The position numbers were made by a program, and so were the translations under genes. DNA of 41,633 nucleotides from an uncultured Pirellula sp. GTDB taxonomy: Bacteria; Planctomycetota; Planctomycetia; Pirellulales; Pirellulaceae. The stretch is taken from positions 1 to 41,633 of the forward strand of contig CAIYZV010000029.1 of the NCBI GenBank assembly GCA_903930765.1. The letters run 5' to 3'. Positions 8,845-17,667 of this stretch are shown piece after piece. Every line of letters starts with the position of its first letter. The stretch's first letter is position 1. The notes beneath the pieces are model-generated. The model did not search any database. It had not been told where the DNA came from and worked only from the letters and a program-made list of their open reading frames with translations.

Positions 8845-10082
8845 TGGCGTAGTGCTTGTTCGAGGTCTGCGATCAAATCTTCGGGATCTTCGATCCCACA
8901 GGACATGCGGATCATGTTGTCGTAGATACCGAACGACTCTCGCACCTCCGGTGGATAATCGAAGTAGCTCATGACGAGAGGTTGCTCAATCAAGCTTTCC
9001 ACGCCGCCGAGGCTGGGGCCGATTTTGGGAATGCGGCATGCATCGACGACGGCTGCGGTTTCTTTCCAATCCGCATCGCGAACCAAGAATGTGATCAAGC
9101 CGCCGAAGCCTTTCATGGTTCGTTTCGCAATCTCGTGCGAGGGATGGGACTTTAATCCCGGATAGAAGACCCGTTCGACGCGAGGGTGATTGCTGAGGAA
9201 CTCCGCGATCTGTTGGCCGTTCTGGTTATGCCTCTCCATCCGCAATGCAAACGTTTTTAAGCCGCGTTCGAGAAGGTACATGTTGTGCGGGGAGTTGATG
9301 CATCCCAGGATTCCTCGAAGCTTTCGAACCGGCTCGAGTTTCTCCTTGGACCCACAGATCACGCCGGCGAGCAAATCGTTATGGCCCGCTAGATACTTCG
9401 TCGCTGAATGCCAAACATAATCGACACCGTACTCGAGAGGCCTGACGTTGAAGGGAGTTGCCAGGGTGGCATCGATCAATGTCTCAACGCCTCGTTCTTT
9501 GCCCAACGCGACAAATTGCTCGAGATCGATGGCGGTCAAATGAGGATTTGTAGGGGATTCGCTCACGATCATTTTGGTTCGATCGTTGATCGCCGCATCC
9601 ATCGCGTCAAAGTCACTGGTGGTGACTTGACGGGTGATCACGCCGAATCGAGATAGGTGCTTGGCACAGAACTCGCGACTGCGGTGGTAGCATTGGTCGA
9701 AAAATACGATCTCATCTCCAGAGTTCAGTTTGGTCATCAGAAGACCGACGATCGCCGCCATCCCGCTCGAGTAGACGATGGCATCCTCGGCGCCGTCGAG
9801 GGCTGCCAATTTCCGTTCCACTATTTTTTCGTTCGGATTTCCATACCTTCCGTATTCCTCGCGATCTTGTTTTTCACGGATGAACTCAAGGATGCTTTCC
9901 GTGGATTCAAAGGTGTAGGTGCTCGAGCAGCAGATCGCATCGGTGATCGCGTCGTAGGCTTTCTGTCGGGCTTCACCGGCATGGACGCTGGCGGTACTGA
10001 TGCCGGCATGGCGAGGAATCGATTCGCCGTGGCCATTGAACTCATTCTGGTTTTTCTTATCCACGATAGTTGCGTTTTGCAT
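8841..10082 (-). CDS. metB: Cystathionine gamma-synthase, plant-like
   Basis: The 413-residue product has the PLP transsulfuration fold: EYGRYGNPNEKIVERKLAAL (residues 76-95), YSSGMAA (104-110), ESPTNPHL (175-182), DATLATPFN (204-212) and the lysine loop HSATKYLAGHND (Lys229). Its sequence follows plant cystathionine gamma-synthase closely (TESILEF region, CY-x-R-S-R-E-F, GFGG and PSLGGVESLIEQP), and less closely its downstream neighbour. The enzyme joins cysteine to an activated homoserine in methionine synthesis; whether it uses the phosphoryl, succinyl or acetyl ester cannot be seen. ATG at 10082 was chosen because AGAGGA lies about 12 bases upstream; an upstream in-frame TTG lacks such a site. 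The ribosome site lies partly inside a hairpin (10092-10109), a possible control point. Confidence 0.85.
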   Translation of the reverse strand: MQNATIVDKKNQNEFNGHGESIPRHAGISTASVHAGEARQKAYDAITDAICCSSTYTFESTESILEFIREKQDREEYGRYGNPNEKIVERKLAALDGAEDAIVYSSGMAAIVGLLMTKLNSGDEIVFFDQCYHRSREFCAKHLSRFGVITRQVTTSDFDAMDAAINDRTKMIVSESPTNPHLTAIDLEQFVALGKERGVETLIDATLATPFNVRPLEYGVDYVWHSATKYLAGHNDLLAGVICGSKEKLEPVRKLRGILGCINSPHNMYLLERGLKTFALRMERHNQNGQQIAEFLSNHPRVERVFYPGLKSHPSHEIAKRTMKGFGGLITFLVRDADWKETAAVVDACRIPKIGPSLGGVESLIEQPLVMSYFDYPPEVRESFGIYDNMIRMSCGIEDPEDLIADLEQALRQ

Positions 10083-10091
10083 GATGGACGA

Positions 10092-10109
10092 TTGTCCTCT
10101 TGGGGACAA
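10092..10109 (-). promoter_or_regulatory. Hairpin covering the ribosome site of the metB-type gene
   Basis: On the minus strand TTGTCC, loop CCAAGA and GGACAA form a perfect 6-bp stem. The purine-rich AGAGGA taken as the ribosome binding site spans the loop and the 3' arm, 10 bases before the ATG at 10082. Folding would partly hide it, so translation could be controlled there; this is inference. Confidence 0.35.
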
Positions 10110-10136
10110 CAGTCAAAAGGAAACAGTCAAAAGGAA
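10109..10136. repeat. Perfect 14-bp tandem duplication in the metB leader
   Basis: ACAGTCAAAAGGAA occurs at 10109-10122 and again at 10123-10136 without a mismatch. On the minus strand each copy carries a TTGACT that resembles a -35 box, so the duplication may have doubled a promoter element; no matching -10 box was found. Confidence 0.85.
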
Positions 10137-10231
10137 TTGGAACGAACGGTTTGGGGTGAAAGCAGTAGGGCGAACAGGCAATTGCGTCAGCAAATGGATC
10201 CGCAAGGCTGCGTGGATGGACGCCCATTCAC

Positions 10232-10259
10232 GGATAACCACTGATGGATAACCACTGCT
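10232..10259. repeat. 14-bp tandem duplication
   Basis: GGATAACCACTGAT (10232-10245) is followed directly by GGATAACCACTGCT (10246-10259), 13 of 14 bases identical. It is non-coding and lies 150 bp upstream of the metB-type start. Confidence 0.85.
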
Positions 10260-10578
10260 GGGTACCTCAGCCGATCGCATTTAACTGGGTCGCAAGTCCC
10301 AACACGGAGGGTGTCGCTAAAGGAGACCCCGAACTGACTCGGCCGATCGCGTTCCAGCAACATCACGTTGTTAGAGCGACGACAGGCGTTGAGAAAGTGT
10401 TTCTCGGGTGGCTCTTTAGCAGTGAGGCTGCAATCGGCCGCAAATCCCTGATCTGCTTGCAGTCTAGCCGCAACGAATCCCTTGGGCAAGTATTTTCAAG
10501 CGGTTTTCGTGGTCGGGTACGGTCCAGCAGGAACGAGGAAGCGATAGAATGATGCCAGAGCTGCATGGATGCCGGATG

Positions 10579-10652
10579 ATTTTTTCTGATCGTTACATTT
10601 TCTGACGGGTACATTCTGACCAGCGGATTTTCCGACGCGCGGATTTTCGGGC
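10579..10652. repeat. Degenerate array of five roughly 16-bp units
   Basis: Five units share a core like ATTTTCTGAC. Their leading A residues sit at 10579, 10597, 10613, 10627 and 10643, i.e. spacings of 18, 16, 14 and 16 bp. The last two units share GCGGATTTTC exactly (10623 and 10639). The array ends about 35 bp before the start of the HEAT-like gene and may be an aged tandem duplication or a set of binding sites. Confidence 0.5.
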
Positions 10653-10687
10653 CCTTACTCCAAATTATTCGTTAAACCAACGCAATC

Positions 10688-12016
10688 ATGATGCATTCGA
10701 TCACTGGCAAAAACAAGCATTGCGACGATGCCAGTCGATGGCCGCGGGGCGTGCTTGTGGCGGTGGGGGGGATGCTTACGGTTCTCGTTTTGCTGGCCTA
10801 TGGATCGAGCGAATCGTGGGCTTACCAATCGGAAGCACCTCCGGCGTCGAACGAAGACATCGCAGCATGGATTCGGCAACTGGGGAGTAGTGAATTTGAA
10901 GTGCGCGATGGGGCGACGCGGCGATTGAGTGGATTGACCACCGACAACCTGGGAGTTCTCGAGGATGCGTTGGCCAAAGCGACCGACCTTGAGGTGCGTA
11001 TTCGTCTGTCGAGTGTGATTGCAAAGCTCAAGTACGAGCGTCAGCAGAGGACGATCAAGGCGTTCCTGCGCGATCCGAACATGTCGAACAACCATGAACT
11101 CGAGGGATGGACCAGTTTCTCGCGCGCGGCCGGTAGCAATCGCAGCGCGAAGCGACTCTTTTTGCAGTTGTACGATCGGTATCCGGAATTGGTCGAGCAG
11201 CCGCTTGCGACCTCGAAAGAGGCGGCGGTATTGGCAAAGAAGGTCGCACGGGGAATTCAGGAGGAGGAACTCAAGCGGGGAGAGGGTAGCGGCGCGGATG
11301 GTTTGGCCTTGCTGTATTGTCTGTGTGCGATGGATCCGTCTGAGGAAGCAACCTTATCGACCTTGAGCCTGCGAGTCTTTTTGCGTGCGCCCTACAATCA
11401 GTTCTTCCGAGACCCTCAAGCCAAGAAGCCGATGGAAGTGATGATGGAAAGGTGGGCGAGCAGTCTCGAAGGAGGTGCTGATCAAACGAGCGCCATCTTG
11501 ATCATGCTCGAGGCAGAGCTCAACACCGTTCTTGCGGTCGCTCGTCGGATGCTCCAACAGATTGATGGTCCCAACAGAGCCGAGGCAGACGAATTGCTCA
11601 TCGCATTGCAAGTGATGTTTCGGTTTGGCAAAAAAGAAGACTTGCCTTTGCTCGAGCGTTGGCTGGCGTGCACCGACGTGAGCGAAGAGAGCGTCAGTTT
11701 CAGTTTTCCCGGTGGTGGAGTTCCGGGAGCGTTGCCCAGGGGGCTACCGGGCGAAAGGATGCCGAACTCCGGGCAGGACCCAGGTAGGACAGCATATACC
11801 GTCGAAGTGCGGGACGCAGCGGTGTTGGCGTGCATGCAGATTTCAGGGATGGCGTATCGCGAATACTTTCCAAACATTGTACTGCAAGAGCGACGAGGTT
11901 ATCTCGGCCGATCGATCGCGAGTCCCAAGGATGTCGATGAACTGCGTGTTGCTCGAATCGAAGCTTGGAAAAAGAACCATTCTGCCGGTGGAAATGCATC
12001 GAAAAGTCCGCAATAA
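10688..12016 (+). CDS. Exported HEAT-repeat-like protein of unknown function
   Basis: The 442-residue product has an N-terminal membrane segment or signal peptide (RGVLVAVGGMLTVLVLLAYG, about residues 20-39), followed by a linker and a helical body. Residues 57-120 (DIAAWIRQLGSSEFEVRDGA, then RLSGL and LEVRIRLSSVIAKL) look like HEAT/armadillo pairs of the type common in planctomycete exported proteins. The middle part is helical without known motifs. A Gly/Pro-rich loop lies near 345-370 (FPGGGVPGALPRGLPGERMP). No catalytic motif is seen. Two ATG codons stand in tandem at 10688 and 10691, neither with a clear ribosome site. A 16-bp tandem duplication begins on its stop codon. The function is unknown; a periplasmic scaffold is plausible. 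Confidence 0.7.
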   Translation: MMHSITGKNKHCDDASRWPRGVLVAVGGMLTVLVLLAYGSSESWAYQSEAPPASNEDIAAWIRQLGSSEFEVRDGATRRLSGLTTDNLGVLEDALAKATDLEVRIRLSSVIAKLKYERQQRTIKAFLRDPNMSNNHELEGWTSFSRAAGSNRSAKRLFLQLYDRYPELVEQPLATSKEAAVLAKKVARGIQEEELKRGEGSGADGLALLYCLCAMDPSEEATLSTLSLRVFLRAPYNQFFRDPQAKKPMEVMMERWASSLEGGADQTSAILIMLEAELNTVLAVARRMLQQIDGPNRAEADELLIALQVMFRFGKKEDLPLLERWLACTDVSEESVSFSFPGGGVPGALPRGLPGERMPNSGQDPGRTAYTVEVRDAAVLACMQISGMAYREYFPNIVLQERRGYLGRSIASPKDVDELRVARIEAWKKNHSAGGNASKSPQ

Positions 12017-12044
12017 AACAAGGCTGCGATACAACAAGGCTGGC
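12013..12044. repeat. 16-bp tandem duplication on the stop codon of the HEAT-like gene
   Basis: ATAAAACAAGGCTGCG (12013-12028), which includes the TAA stop, is followed by ATACAACAAGGCTGGC (12029-12044). Thirteen of 16 bases match, with AACAAGGCTG identical. Confidence 0.75.
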
Positions 12045-12112
12045 CGAAATTTGCCGATACCTGAATCGATCCTCTCGATCTATTAAAAACTCATCCATCC
12101 GAACTGACCCCC

Positions 12113-12622
12113 ATGCGTGATTTCGACCCTGATGAACCTTTGTTGGATGATTGGATGCCCATCGGTGATGAGCATTGGATGAGGCACGCGTTAGGATTGG
12201 CCCATCAAGCGGCGAGCGAGGACGAAGTCCCAGTGGGGGCGTTGGTGGTCCACAAGGGTCGGGTGATTGCGAGCGCCTACAATCAGCGGGAACAGCTCGC
12301 CGATCCGACGGCGCACGCGGAGATGATTGCGATCACGCAAGCGGCATCGCATTTGAACTCATGGCGATTGATCGATTGCGAATTGTACGTGACCCTGGAG
12401 CCATGCCCGATGTGCGCGGGTGCAATCCTTCAAGCACGCATACCTCGGGTAGTCTATGGAGCGATCGATACCAAGGCGGGAGCTGTCGAGTCGTTGTATC
12501 GAATGCTGAATGACGATCGACTCAATCATCGATGCGAGGTTGTAGGTGGTGTTCTCGCGAGCACTTGTGGTCGCGTTTTGACCGAGTTCTTCGAACGCAA
12601 ACGGAAGCTTGGCAAGAAGTGA
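12113..12622 (+). CDS. tadA: tRNA-specific adenosine deaminase TadA
   Basis: This 169-residue zinc enzyme converts the wobble adenosine 34 of tRNA-Arg(ACG) to inosine in the cytoplasm. The cytidine-deaminase fold is clear: [20 protein letters not shown] at the start, the zinc and proton-shuttle motif HAE at residues 68-70, and PCPMCAGAI with zinc ligands Cys98 and Cys101. The C-terminal [11 protein letters not shown] and F-x-x-K/R-R-K ending are typical. It is slightly longer than the usual 150-160 residues because of a 20-residue acidic N-terminus; ATG at 12155 could be an alternative start. A guanine or other deaminase role is less likely given the spacing of motifs. It converges with yjbQ. 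Confidence 0.92.
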   Translation: MRDFDPDEPLLDDWMPIGDEHWMRHALGLAHQAASEDEVPVGALVVHKGRVIASAYNQREQLADPTAHAEMIAITQAASHLNSWRLIDCELYVTLEPCPMCAGAILQARIPRVVYGAIDTKAGAVESLYRMLNDDRLNHRCEVVGGVLASTCGRVLTEFFERKRKLGKK

Positions 12623-12710
12623 TGTGAAGGCTAACCGAGCTTGTGTCCGCTACCCTCGATGGGTATCTCTCACAATAAACTTTTCCCGCATTCAACCTAT
12701 CTCGTAAAAC

Positions 12711-13139
12711 CTATTTCGTCGCCCCCATCAGCGTGATCACGATTGTCCGCGGGGTGGCTTGGTCGCGATGTTCGCACAGATAGATTCCTTGCCAAGTCCC
12801 CAGTTGCAATCGTCCGTCGCGGATGGGGACGGAAACGCTAGAGCCCAGCAACGACGCTTTGATATGGGCAGGCATGTCGTCGGGGCCTTCGATGGTGTGA
12901 ACCAGTGGCTGGTCCTCGGGAACCATTCGGTCAAAGACCGTTTCAAAGTCGGTTCGAACGTCAGGGTCTGCGTTTTCGTTGATGGTTAAACTGGCTGACG
13001 TATGTTGGATGAACACGTGGAGCAAACCGATCGCGATCGACGCGATTTGCGGCATCGCTTGTTCGACCGAGGAGGTGATCAGATGAAAGCCTCTGGGGTG
13101 TGGATGCAGCCGGATGGATGTTTGGTGCCAGTGAGTCAT
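12711..13139 (-). CDS. yjbQ: YjbQ/UPF0047 family protein
   Basis: The 142-residue product has the complete conserved pattern of the YjbQ family: an N-terminal beta strand (THWHQTSIRLHPHPRGFHLI), the signature HTSASLTINENADPDVR (residues 46-62), HTIEGPDDMPAHIKASLLG and the C-terminal LGTWQGIYLCEHRD. Escherichia coli YjbQ is known for weak thiamine-phosphate-synthase activity, and its physiological role is unsettled, so only the family is claimed. Length equals the usual 135-140 residues. It stands alone on the minus strand between tadA and mdh. Confidence 0.88.
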   Translation of the reverse strand: MTHWHQTSIRLHPHPRGFHLITSSVEQAMPQIASIAIGLLHVFIQHTSASLTINENADPDVRTDFETVFDRMVPEDQPLVHTIEGPDDMPAHIKASLLGSSVSVPIRDGRLQLGTWQGIYLCEHRDQATPRTIVITLMGATK

Positions 13140-13156
13140 TGCGCGTTGGCGGATAA

Positions 13157-13184
13157 TAGGGTTACGGGGATAGGGTTACGGGGA
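13157..13184. repeat. Perfect 14-bp tandem duplication
   Basis: TAGGGTTACGGGGA occurs at 13157-13170 and 13171-13184 with no mismatch, 17 bp upstream of the yjbQ start on the opposite strand. Confidence 0.85.
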
Positions 13185-13390
13185 TGAAGGTCTAAAAAGG
13201 ATCGGGATTAGTAGCGACGGCAGAGGGCGTGGAAAACTTTTCGTCGCGTGTGGAGGGGAAGTTTGTACTGGATTTGGGGGGATTGCGAAGTCTTTTTTGC
13301 CATTCCAGTGCCGAACGTTGGTTGGGCCGTCGAGAGGCGGCGAATTGGGTTGATCTGCGGGTTTTTCAAGGGTAATTCTGGTTGGCGGCC

Positions 13391-14519
<1,129 letters not shown>

Positions 14520-14649
14520 CGCGATCGCAGGCAAAGGCTAGCATTGAATTTTTTCTAGATAGATTGAAGTTTCGTCAATCTTGCGGTGGCGGCATTGACT
14601 CATGGGCCGCCATCGCCGTACAAACGCTCGCCGCGATGGGCTGCTCCTG

Positions 14650-14696
14650 CAACGCTTGGAGCCCTTCAACGCTTGGAGCCCTTCAACGCGGGGAGC
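14650..14696. repeat. 17-bp tandem repeat, 2.7 copies
   Basis: CAACGCTTGGAGCCCTT is perfectly repeated at 14650-14666 and 14667-14683, followed by a decayed third copy beginning CAACGC and keeping GGAGC (to 14696). It lies in the leader between mdh and the hydrolase-like gene. Confidence 0.85.
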
Positions 14697-14750
14697 ATCG
14701 CAAATCCTCCCCTGTTTTCCGAACGTTGTTCACTGAAAAGGATCCCAGGA

Positions 14751-15602
14751 ATGAGTCGACTGCAAAGGCTGTTGAAGGACCGCATGGGTGCATCGGCTTC
14801 GCGATGCGACACGACGCATGGAAGTCCCTTGACCGCACCGCCTCGATTGGGGTTCCCCTATCGGTTGTTTGTCCCGGAGCATTTTGAAGCTCGGTACGAA
14901 TATCCGCTTTTCGTCTGGCTACACAGCGACAACAGCAGCGAGTACGAGTTGGATTCGATCATGGAGGGGATGAGTGTTCGCAACTATGTCGCGATTGCGC
15001 CGAGGGCTCATCGCGTTTCCAAAATCTCCAAGCGATTGTTTCGCTGGGGAACCAACATTGCCGATTTGACGATGGCGGAAGAGTTTGTGTTCGATTCCAT
15101 CGATGAAGTTTTAGGAGTTTTGCCAATCCATCCCGACAGGATTTTCTTGGGTGGATTTGGGACTGCGGGAACCATTGCGCAATGGATTGGATTGAGGACT
15201 CCCTCTAGGTTTGCTGGGGTGGTTTCGATCAACGGTCCTTTCCCCACAACCAAGCGAGCGCTGGCAGGCTGGAAGCAATCCCGGGCATTGCCAGTTTTGT
15301 TTGCCCAAGGCTCAGATTCGCGACAGTGCATGGATGACGACGTCATCGACACCATGCGGGTTGCGCATGCTGCGAGTTTGGATTATAGGTTTGTTCGATT
15401 CGAGGCAGGCGAGCGAGGTTTCGGTGCTGGCGATATGCCCGTTTGTGCTTCGGGTGCAGCGCAAACGGATACGCTCGATACGGAAATGCTGCTCGCTGCC
15501 AACCGATTCATGATGGGAATTGTGACATCGACGGACGTTCCGCTCATGGTGAGTTCCGATGAGCCCTCCAGGCCGGTCGCTACAGCGTTTGGCAAGAACT
15601 GA
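14751..15602 (+). CDS. Alpha/beta-hydrolase-fold protein lacking the nucleophile
   Basis: The 283-residue product follows the phospholipase/carboxylesterase pattern: FPYRLFVPEHFE, then YPLFVWLHSDNSSEYELDSI (residues 51-70) for the oxyanion strand, VAIAPRAHR (80-88), and the nucleophile elbow IFLGGFGTAGTIAQWIG (131-147). The usual GFSxGG serine is Gly137, so the elbow reads GGFGTAG. The expected His near the C-terminus (HG or H-x-V) is also not visible; the region reads RFEAGERGFGAGD. It is therefore probably not a classical esterase and may bind rather than cleave. ATG 14751 was chosen for AAAGGA about 8 bases upstream; upstream codons run through the 17-bp repeat. A 16-bp duplication copies its stop region. 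Confidence 0.7.
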   Translation: MSRLQRLLKDRMGASASRCDTTHGSPLTAPPRLGFPYRLFVPEHFEARYEYPLFVWLHSDNSSEYELDSIMEGMSVRNYVAIAPRAHRVSKISKRLFRWGTNIADLTMAEEFVFDSIDEVLGVLPIHPDRIFLGGFGTAGTIAQWIGLRTPSRFAGVVSINGPFPTTKRALAGWKQSRALPVLFAQGSDSRQCMDDDVIDTMRVAHAASLDYRFVRFEAGERGFGAGDMPVCASGAAQTDTLDTEMLLAANRFMMGIVTSTDVPLMVSSDEPSRPVATAFGKN

Positions 15603-15618
15603 GTTTGGCAAGAACTGG
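15587..15618. repeat. 16-bp tandem duplication including the stop codon
   Basis: GTTTGGCAAGAACTGA (15587-15602), whose last three bases are the TGA stop, is followed directly by GTTTGGCAAGAACTGG (15603-15618), 15 of 16 identical. In the copy the stop has become TGG. Confidence 0.9.
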
Positions 15619-15960
15619 GGACGCGGCGGCACAACGATAGACTGTCCAATCCCCCCAGCAGGAATTTTCTCTTTTTTCGTCCAACTTCCTGTCGGTGCGA
15701 ACGAATTTCTTTTCGTCGCGGTGATGTTTTCAGGGGAGCGTCCTCTACGGGATTGCGGACCAGCGGCCATCGCAAGCTCCTCGCAAGGGAAGATATCCCC
15801 ACCCAAGAGAAAAACGTGAACTTTCTTCGGGTTTCTGCGTCTAAGAAGCGACAAAAAATGTGCCTCGAGTTGCTATGGCGTGGTGGTTTGCCTTGCCGAT
15901 ATCGTGAGTAGGATGCAACGGAAGTCGACGCAGATCAACGAAAAACAAGTAATAAAGATC
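15603..15960. other. Non-coding gap, nothing recognised beyond the duplicated gene end
   Basis: About 360 bp between the hydrolase-like gene and the next gene. Apart from the second copy of the 16-bp duplication at its start I see no promoter pair, strong hairpin or protein-like frame. An in-frame upstream extension of the next gene to about 15880 is possible but has no supporting ribosome site. Confidence 0.4.
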
Positions 15961-16578
15961 ATGACTGGAAATAGAACCGCAACCAGAAAACCTCGACGGA
16001 TGGAGGTTTTGTCGCCAGAGGCTGGCAAACTGGTGCGAGAGAACATCGCTCAATTCCGATTCCTGGGTCTCAAGCGAGGGGAGTCGCGGGTGGCTGTCAT
16101 TCGGCAAGCTGCCCAGGAGATGGCTGCGTTGCTTACGGAAAGTGAGCCAGAGTACGACTCTGAGGCGTTAACCAAGCGACGCTTTGAAATCGCCTTGGCC
16201 GCATACCGGTTGCTTGACCCGCGTCGGCGGAGGAAACGTTTGGAGCGGATTCATTTGTGTTTCCCGCTGGATCGCGAGGAGTTGCTCGACCAGCCGACGT
16301 TTGAAGGGCCTGCTGTTTCGGAATCTGAGATTCGGGAATTATCGGGGCTGATGCAGTTACCTGTTTTGGAGCGAGTGTTCCAGGAGGAGGCATCGGCGCC
16401 GGGAACTGTGGCTGCGACGGTTTCGTCGAACTCGTGGGTGGCGGCGTCCGATTTCGGGTCGCCCGAGCTCGAGCTCGAGGAGCGACGTGAAGTCGTTCGA
16501 ACGCTTCGTGAGTTCGACCGCGAGAGCGAGACGCGGGGATCGACGTTAAACTGGTTGCGATCGGTGTTTGGATTGTAA
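15961..16578 (+). CDS. Small protein with a J-domain-like region
   Basis: The 205-residue product is basic at its start and acidic at its end. Residues about 30-105 (FLGLKRGESRVAVIRQAAQE, then FEIALAAYRLLDPRRRRKRL) follow the helix pattern of degenerate J-like domains, LGL-x-x-GE...VIR-x-A...AY-x-L-x-DP-x-RR-x-R-L, but the HPD tripeptide that activates DnaK is absent. The rest is low-complexity with a final RESETRGSTLNWLRSVFGL helix. The function is unknown; in planctomycetes similar modules sit in large regulatory proteins. ATG 15961 was chosen because the methionines upstream lie in unlikely sequence; about 16-27 additional residues are possible. The gene precedes the OleD-like gene by 37 bp and may share its transcript. 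Confidence 0.5.
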   Translation: MTGNRTATRKPRRMEVLSPEAGKLVRENIAQFRFLGLKRGESRVAVIRQAAQEMAALLTESEPEYDSEALTKRRFEIALAAYRLLDPRRRRKRLERIHLCFPLDREELLDQPTFEGPAVSESEIRELSGLMQLPVLERVFQEEASAPGTVAATVSSNSWVAASDFGSPELELEERREVVRTLREFDRESETRGSTLNWLRSVFGL

Positions 16579-16615
16579 CTGAGTTTGTTGGAATCGCCAC
16601 GAATGGGACGGCATC

Positions 16616-17623
16616 TTGAGTATCCGCGTATTGGTCACTGGCTACGGCGGATTCTTGGGGGCGGCGATCTGCAGATCGTTGGTGGCGCGAGGGTACTTGG
16701 TTCGAGGCGTCGCGCGGGGTGACTACCCCGAATTGCAGCGGTTGGGCGTTGAGGTCATCCGTGGCTCGGTGACCGATCCGGATGTTTGCGATCAAGCTGT
16801 TCGCGGGACGGATGCGATTATTCATACTGCCGCGTTGGCTGGTGTATGGGGGCCGAAGCGAGCGTATGAACAGACCAATGTCGAGGCGACCGATGCGTTG
16901 ATCGACGCATCGCGGCGGCATAACCTCCGAGCCTTCGTATTCACCAGTTCACCTTCAGTAACTTTCGATGGTTCTCCGCAGTCGGGGATCGACGAATCGG
17001 TTCCCTACCCGACCAAATGGATGTGTGATTATCCGAGAACCAAAGCCATCTCGGAGCAGCGCGTGCTCGAGGCGAACGATTCGGGGACGATGAGCACGTG
17101 CGCGTTGAGACCGCATTTGATTTGGGGTGTGGGTGATCCCCACTTGATACCACGCGTCATCGAGCGTTGCCGCACGGGGAGGCTTCGATGCGTAGGAGAC
17201 GGCAGCAACCTGATCGATACGGTGCATGTCGAGAACGCGGCTCTCGCCCATTGTTTGGCATTGGAGCGGTTGCTCGAGCATGATTCGCGGGCATCCGGTC
17301 GAGCGTATTTCATCACCGATGGTGAGCCGCAAGGTTGTTGGGATTGGATCCGAACCATCCTGGAGTGCGCGGGACTTCGAGCGCCCGATCGACGCATCAG
17401 TTTGCAGGGGGCAGCCAGGATCGGGGCGGCGCTCGAGGTTGTCTATGGTTTGCTGAGAATCTCCGCAGAGCCACCGATGACCCGCTTTGTAGCGGCTCAA
17501 TTGGGTGTCGATCATTACTTTAAGATCGATTCGGCTCGAGAGAGGTTGTCTTACCAGCCGGAAGCAAATCGAGCCGCCCGGGTTGCCCAACTCAAGGCTT
17601 GGCTAAGCAATCCTTCCGCTTGA
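16616..17623 (+). CDS. Extended SDR reductase, OleD-like
   Basis: The 335-residue product is a NAD(P)-dependent extended short-chain dehydrogenase. It has the TGYGGFLG nucleotide loop (residues 8-15), the catalytic pair in YPRTK (Tyr139, Lys143) and the serines at 111-112. The body tracks the 3-beta-HSD/OleD branch: RGDYPELQRLGVEVIRG (34-50), ALAGVWG (73-79), LRPHLIWGVGDPHLIPR, GDGSNLIDTVHVENAA and PPMTRFVAAQLGVDHYFKI. OleD reduces 2-alkyl-3-oxoalkanoates in bacterial long-chain olefin synthesis, but no OleA, OleB or OleC gene is adjacent, so the substrate is open; a sterol or hopanoid-like substrate is possible. The start is TTG at 16616, with GGGACGG upstream, because the nucleotide loop begins at residue 8. 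Confidence 0.8.
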   Translation: MSIRVLVTGYGGFLGAAICRSLVARGYLVRGVARGDYPELQRLGVEVIRGSVTDPDVCDQAVRGTDAIIHTAALAGVWGPKRAYEQTNVEATDALIDASRRHNLRAFVFTSSPSVTFDGSPQSGIDESVPYPTKWMCDYPRTKAISEQRVLEANDSGTMSTCALRPHLIWGVGDPHLIPRVIERCRTGRLRCVGDGSNLIDTVHVENAALAHCLALERLLEHDSRASGRAYFITDGEPQGCWDWIRTILECAGLRAPDRRISLQGAARIGAALEVVYGLLRISAEPPMTRFVAAQLGVDHYFKIDSARERLSYQPEANRAARVAQLKAWLSNPSA

Positions 17624-17628
17624 GAGTT

Positions 17629-17660
17629 CTACAAATCGGCAAATCTACTAGTTGGCAAAT
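17629..17660. repeat. 16-bp tandem duplication just after a stop codon
   Basis: CTACAAATCGGCAAAT (17629-17644) and CTACTAGTTGGCAAAT (17645-17660) match at 13 of 16 bases. The repeat starts six bases after the TGA of the OleD-like gene. Confidence 0.7.
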
Positions 17661-17667
17661 GCTGTCG

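Larger units (their letters stand above)
10083..10687. other. 600-bp non-coding gap rich in short tandem duplications
   Basis: No protein with recognisable features is encoded here. The gap separates the divergent metB-type operon and the HEAT-like gene. It contains two 14-bp tandem duplications (10109 and 10232) and a decayed array of about 16-bp units (10579-10652). I could not recognise a known S-adenosylmethionine riboswitch in the metB leader. Confidence 0.5.

Noticed and set aside
9657-10244. Plus-strand frame opposite the metB-type gene
   Set aside because: Shadow of the PLP gene running into the repeats; no ribosome site and no recognisable domain.
10187-10489. 100-codon minus-strand frame in the 600-bp gap
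   Set aside because: Begins within repeats, no ribosome site, no protein-like composition; a single gap frame of this length is expected by chance.
12651-12665. Terminator between tadA and yjbQ (TACCC-TCGAT-GGGTA)
   Set aside because: Only five base pairs and no T-tract; too weak to list as a feature.
16133-16921. 262-codon minus-strand frame over the J-like and OleD-like genes
   Set aside because: Spans the gap and two plus-strand genes, low-complexity, no motif; the plus-strand genes carry the conserved features.
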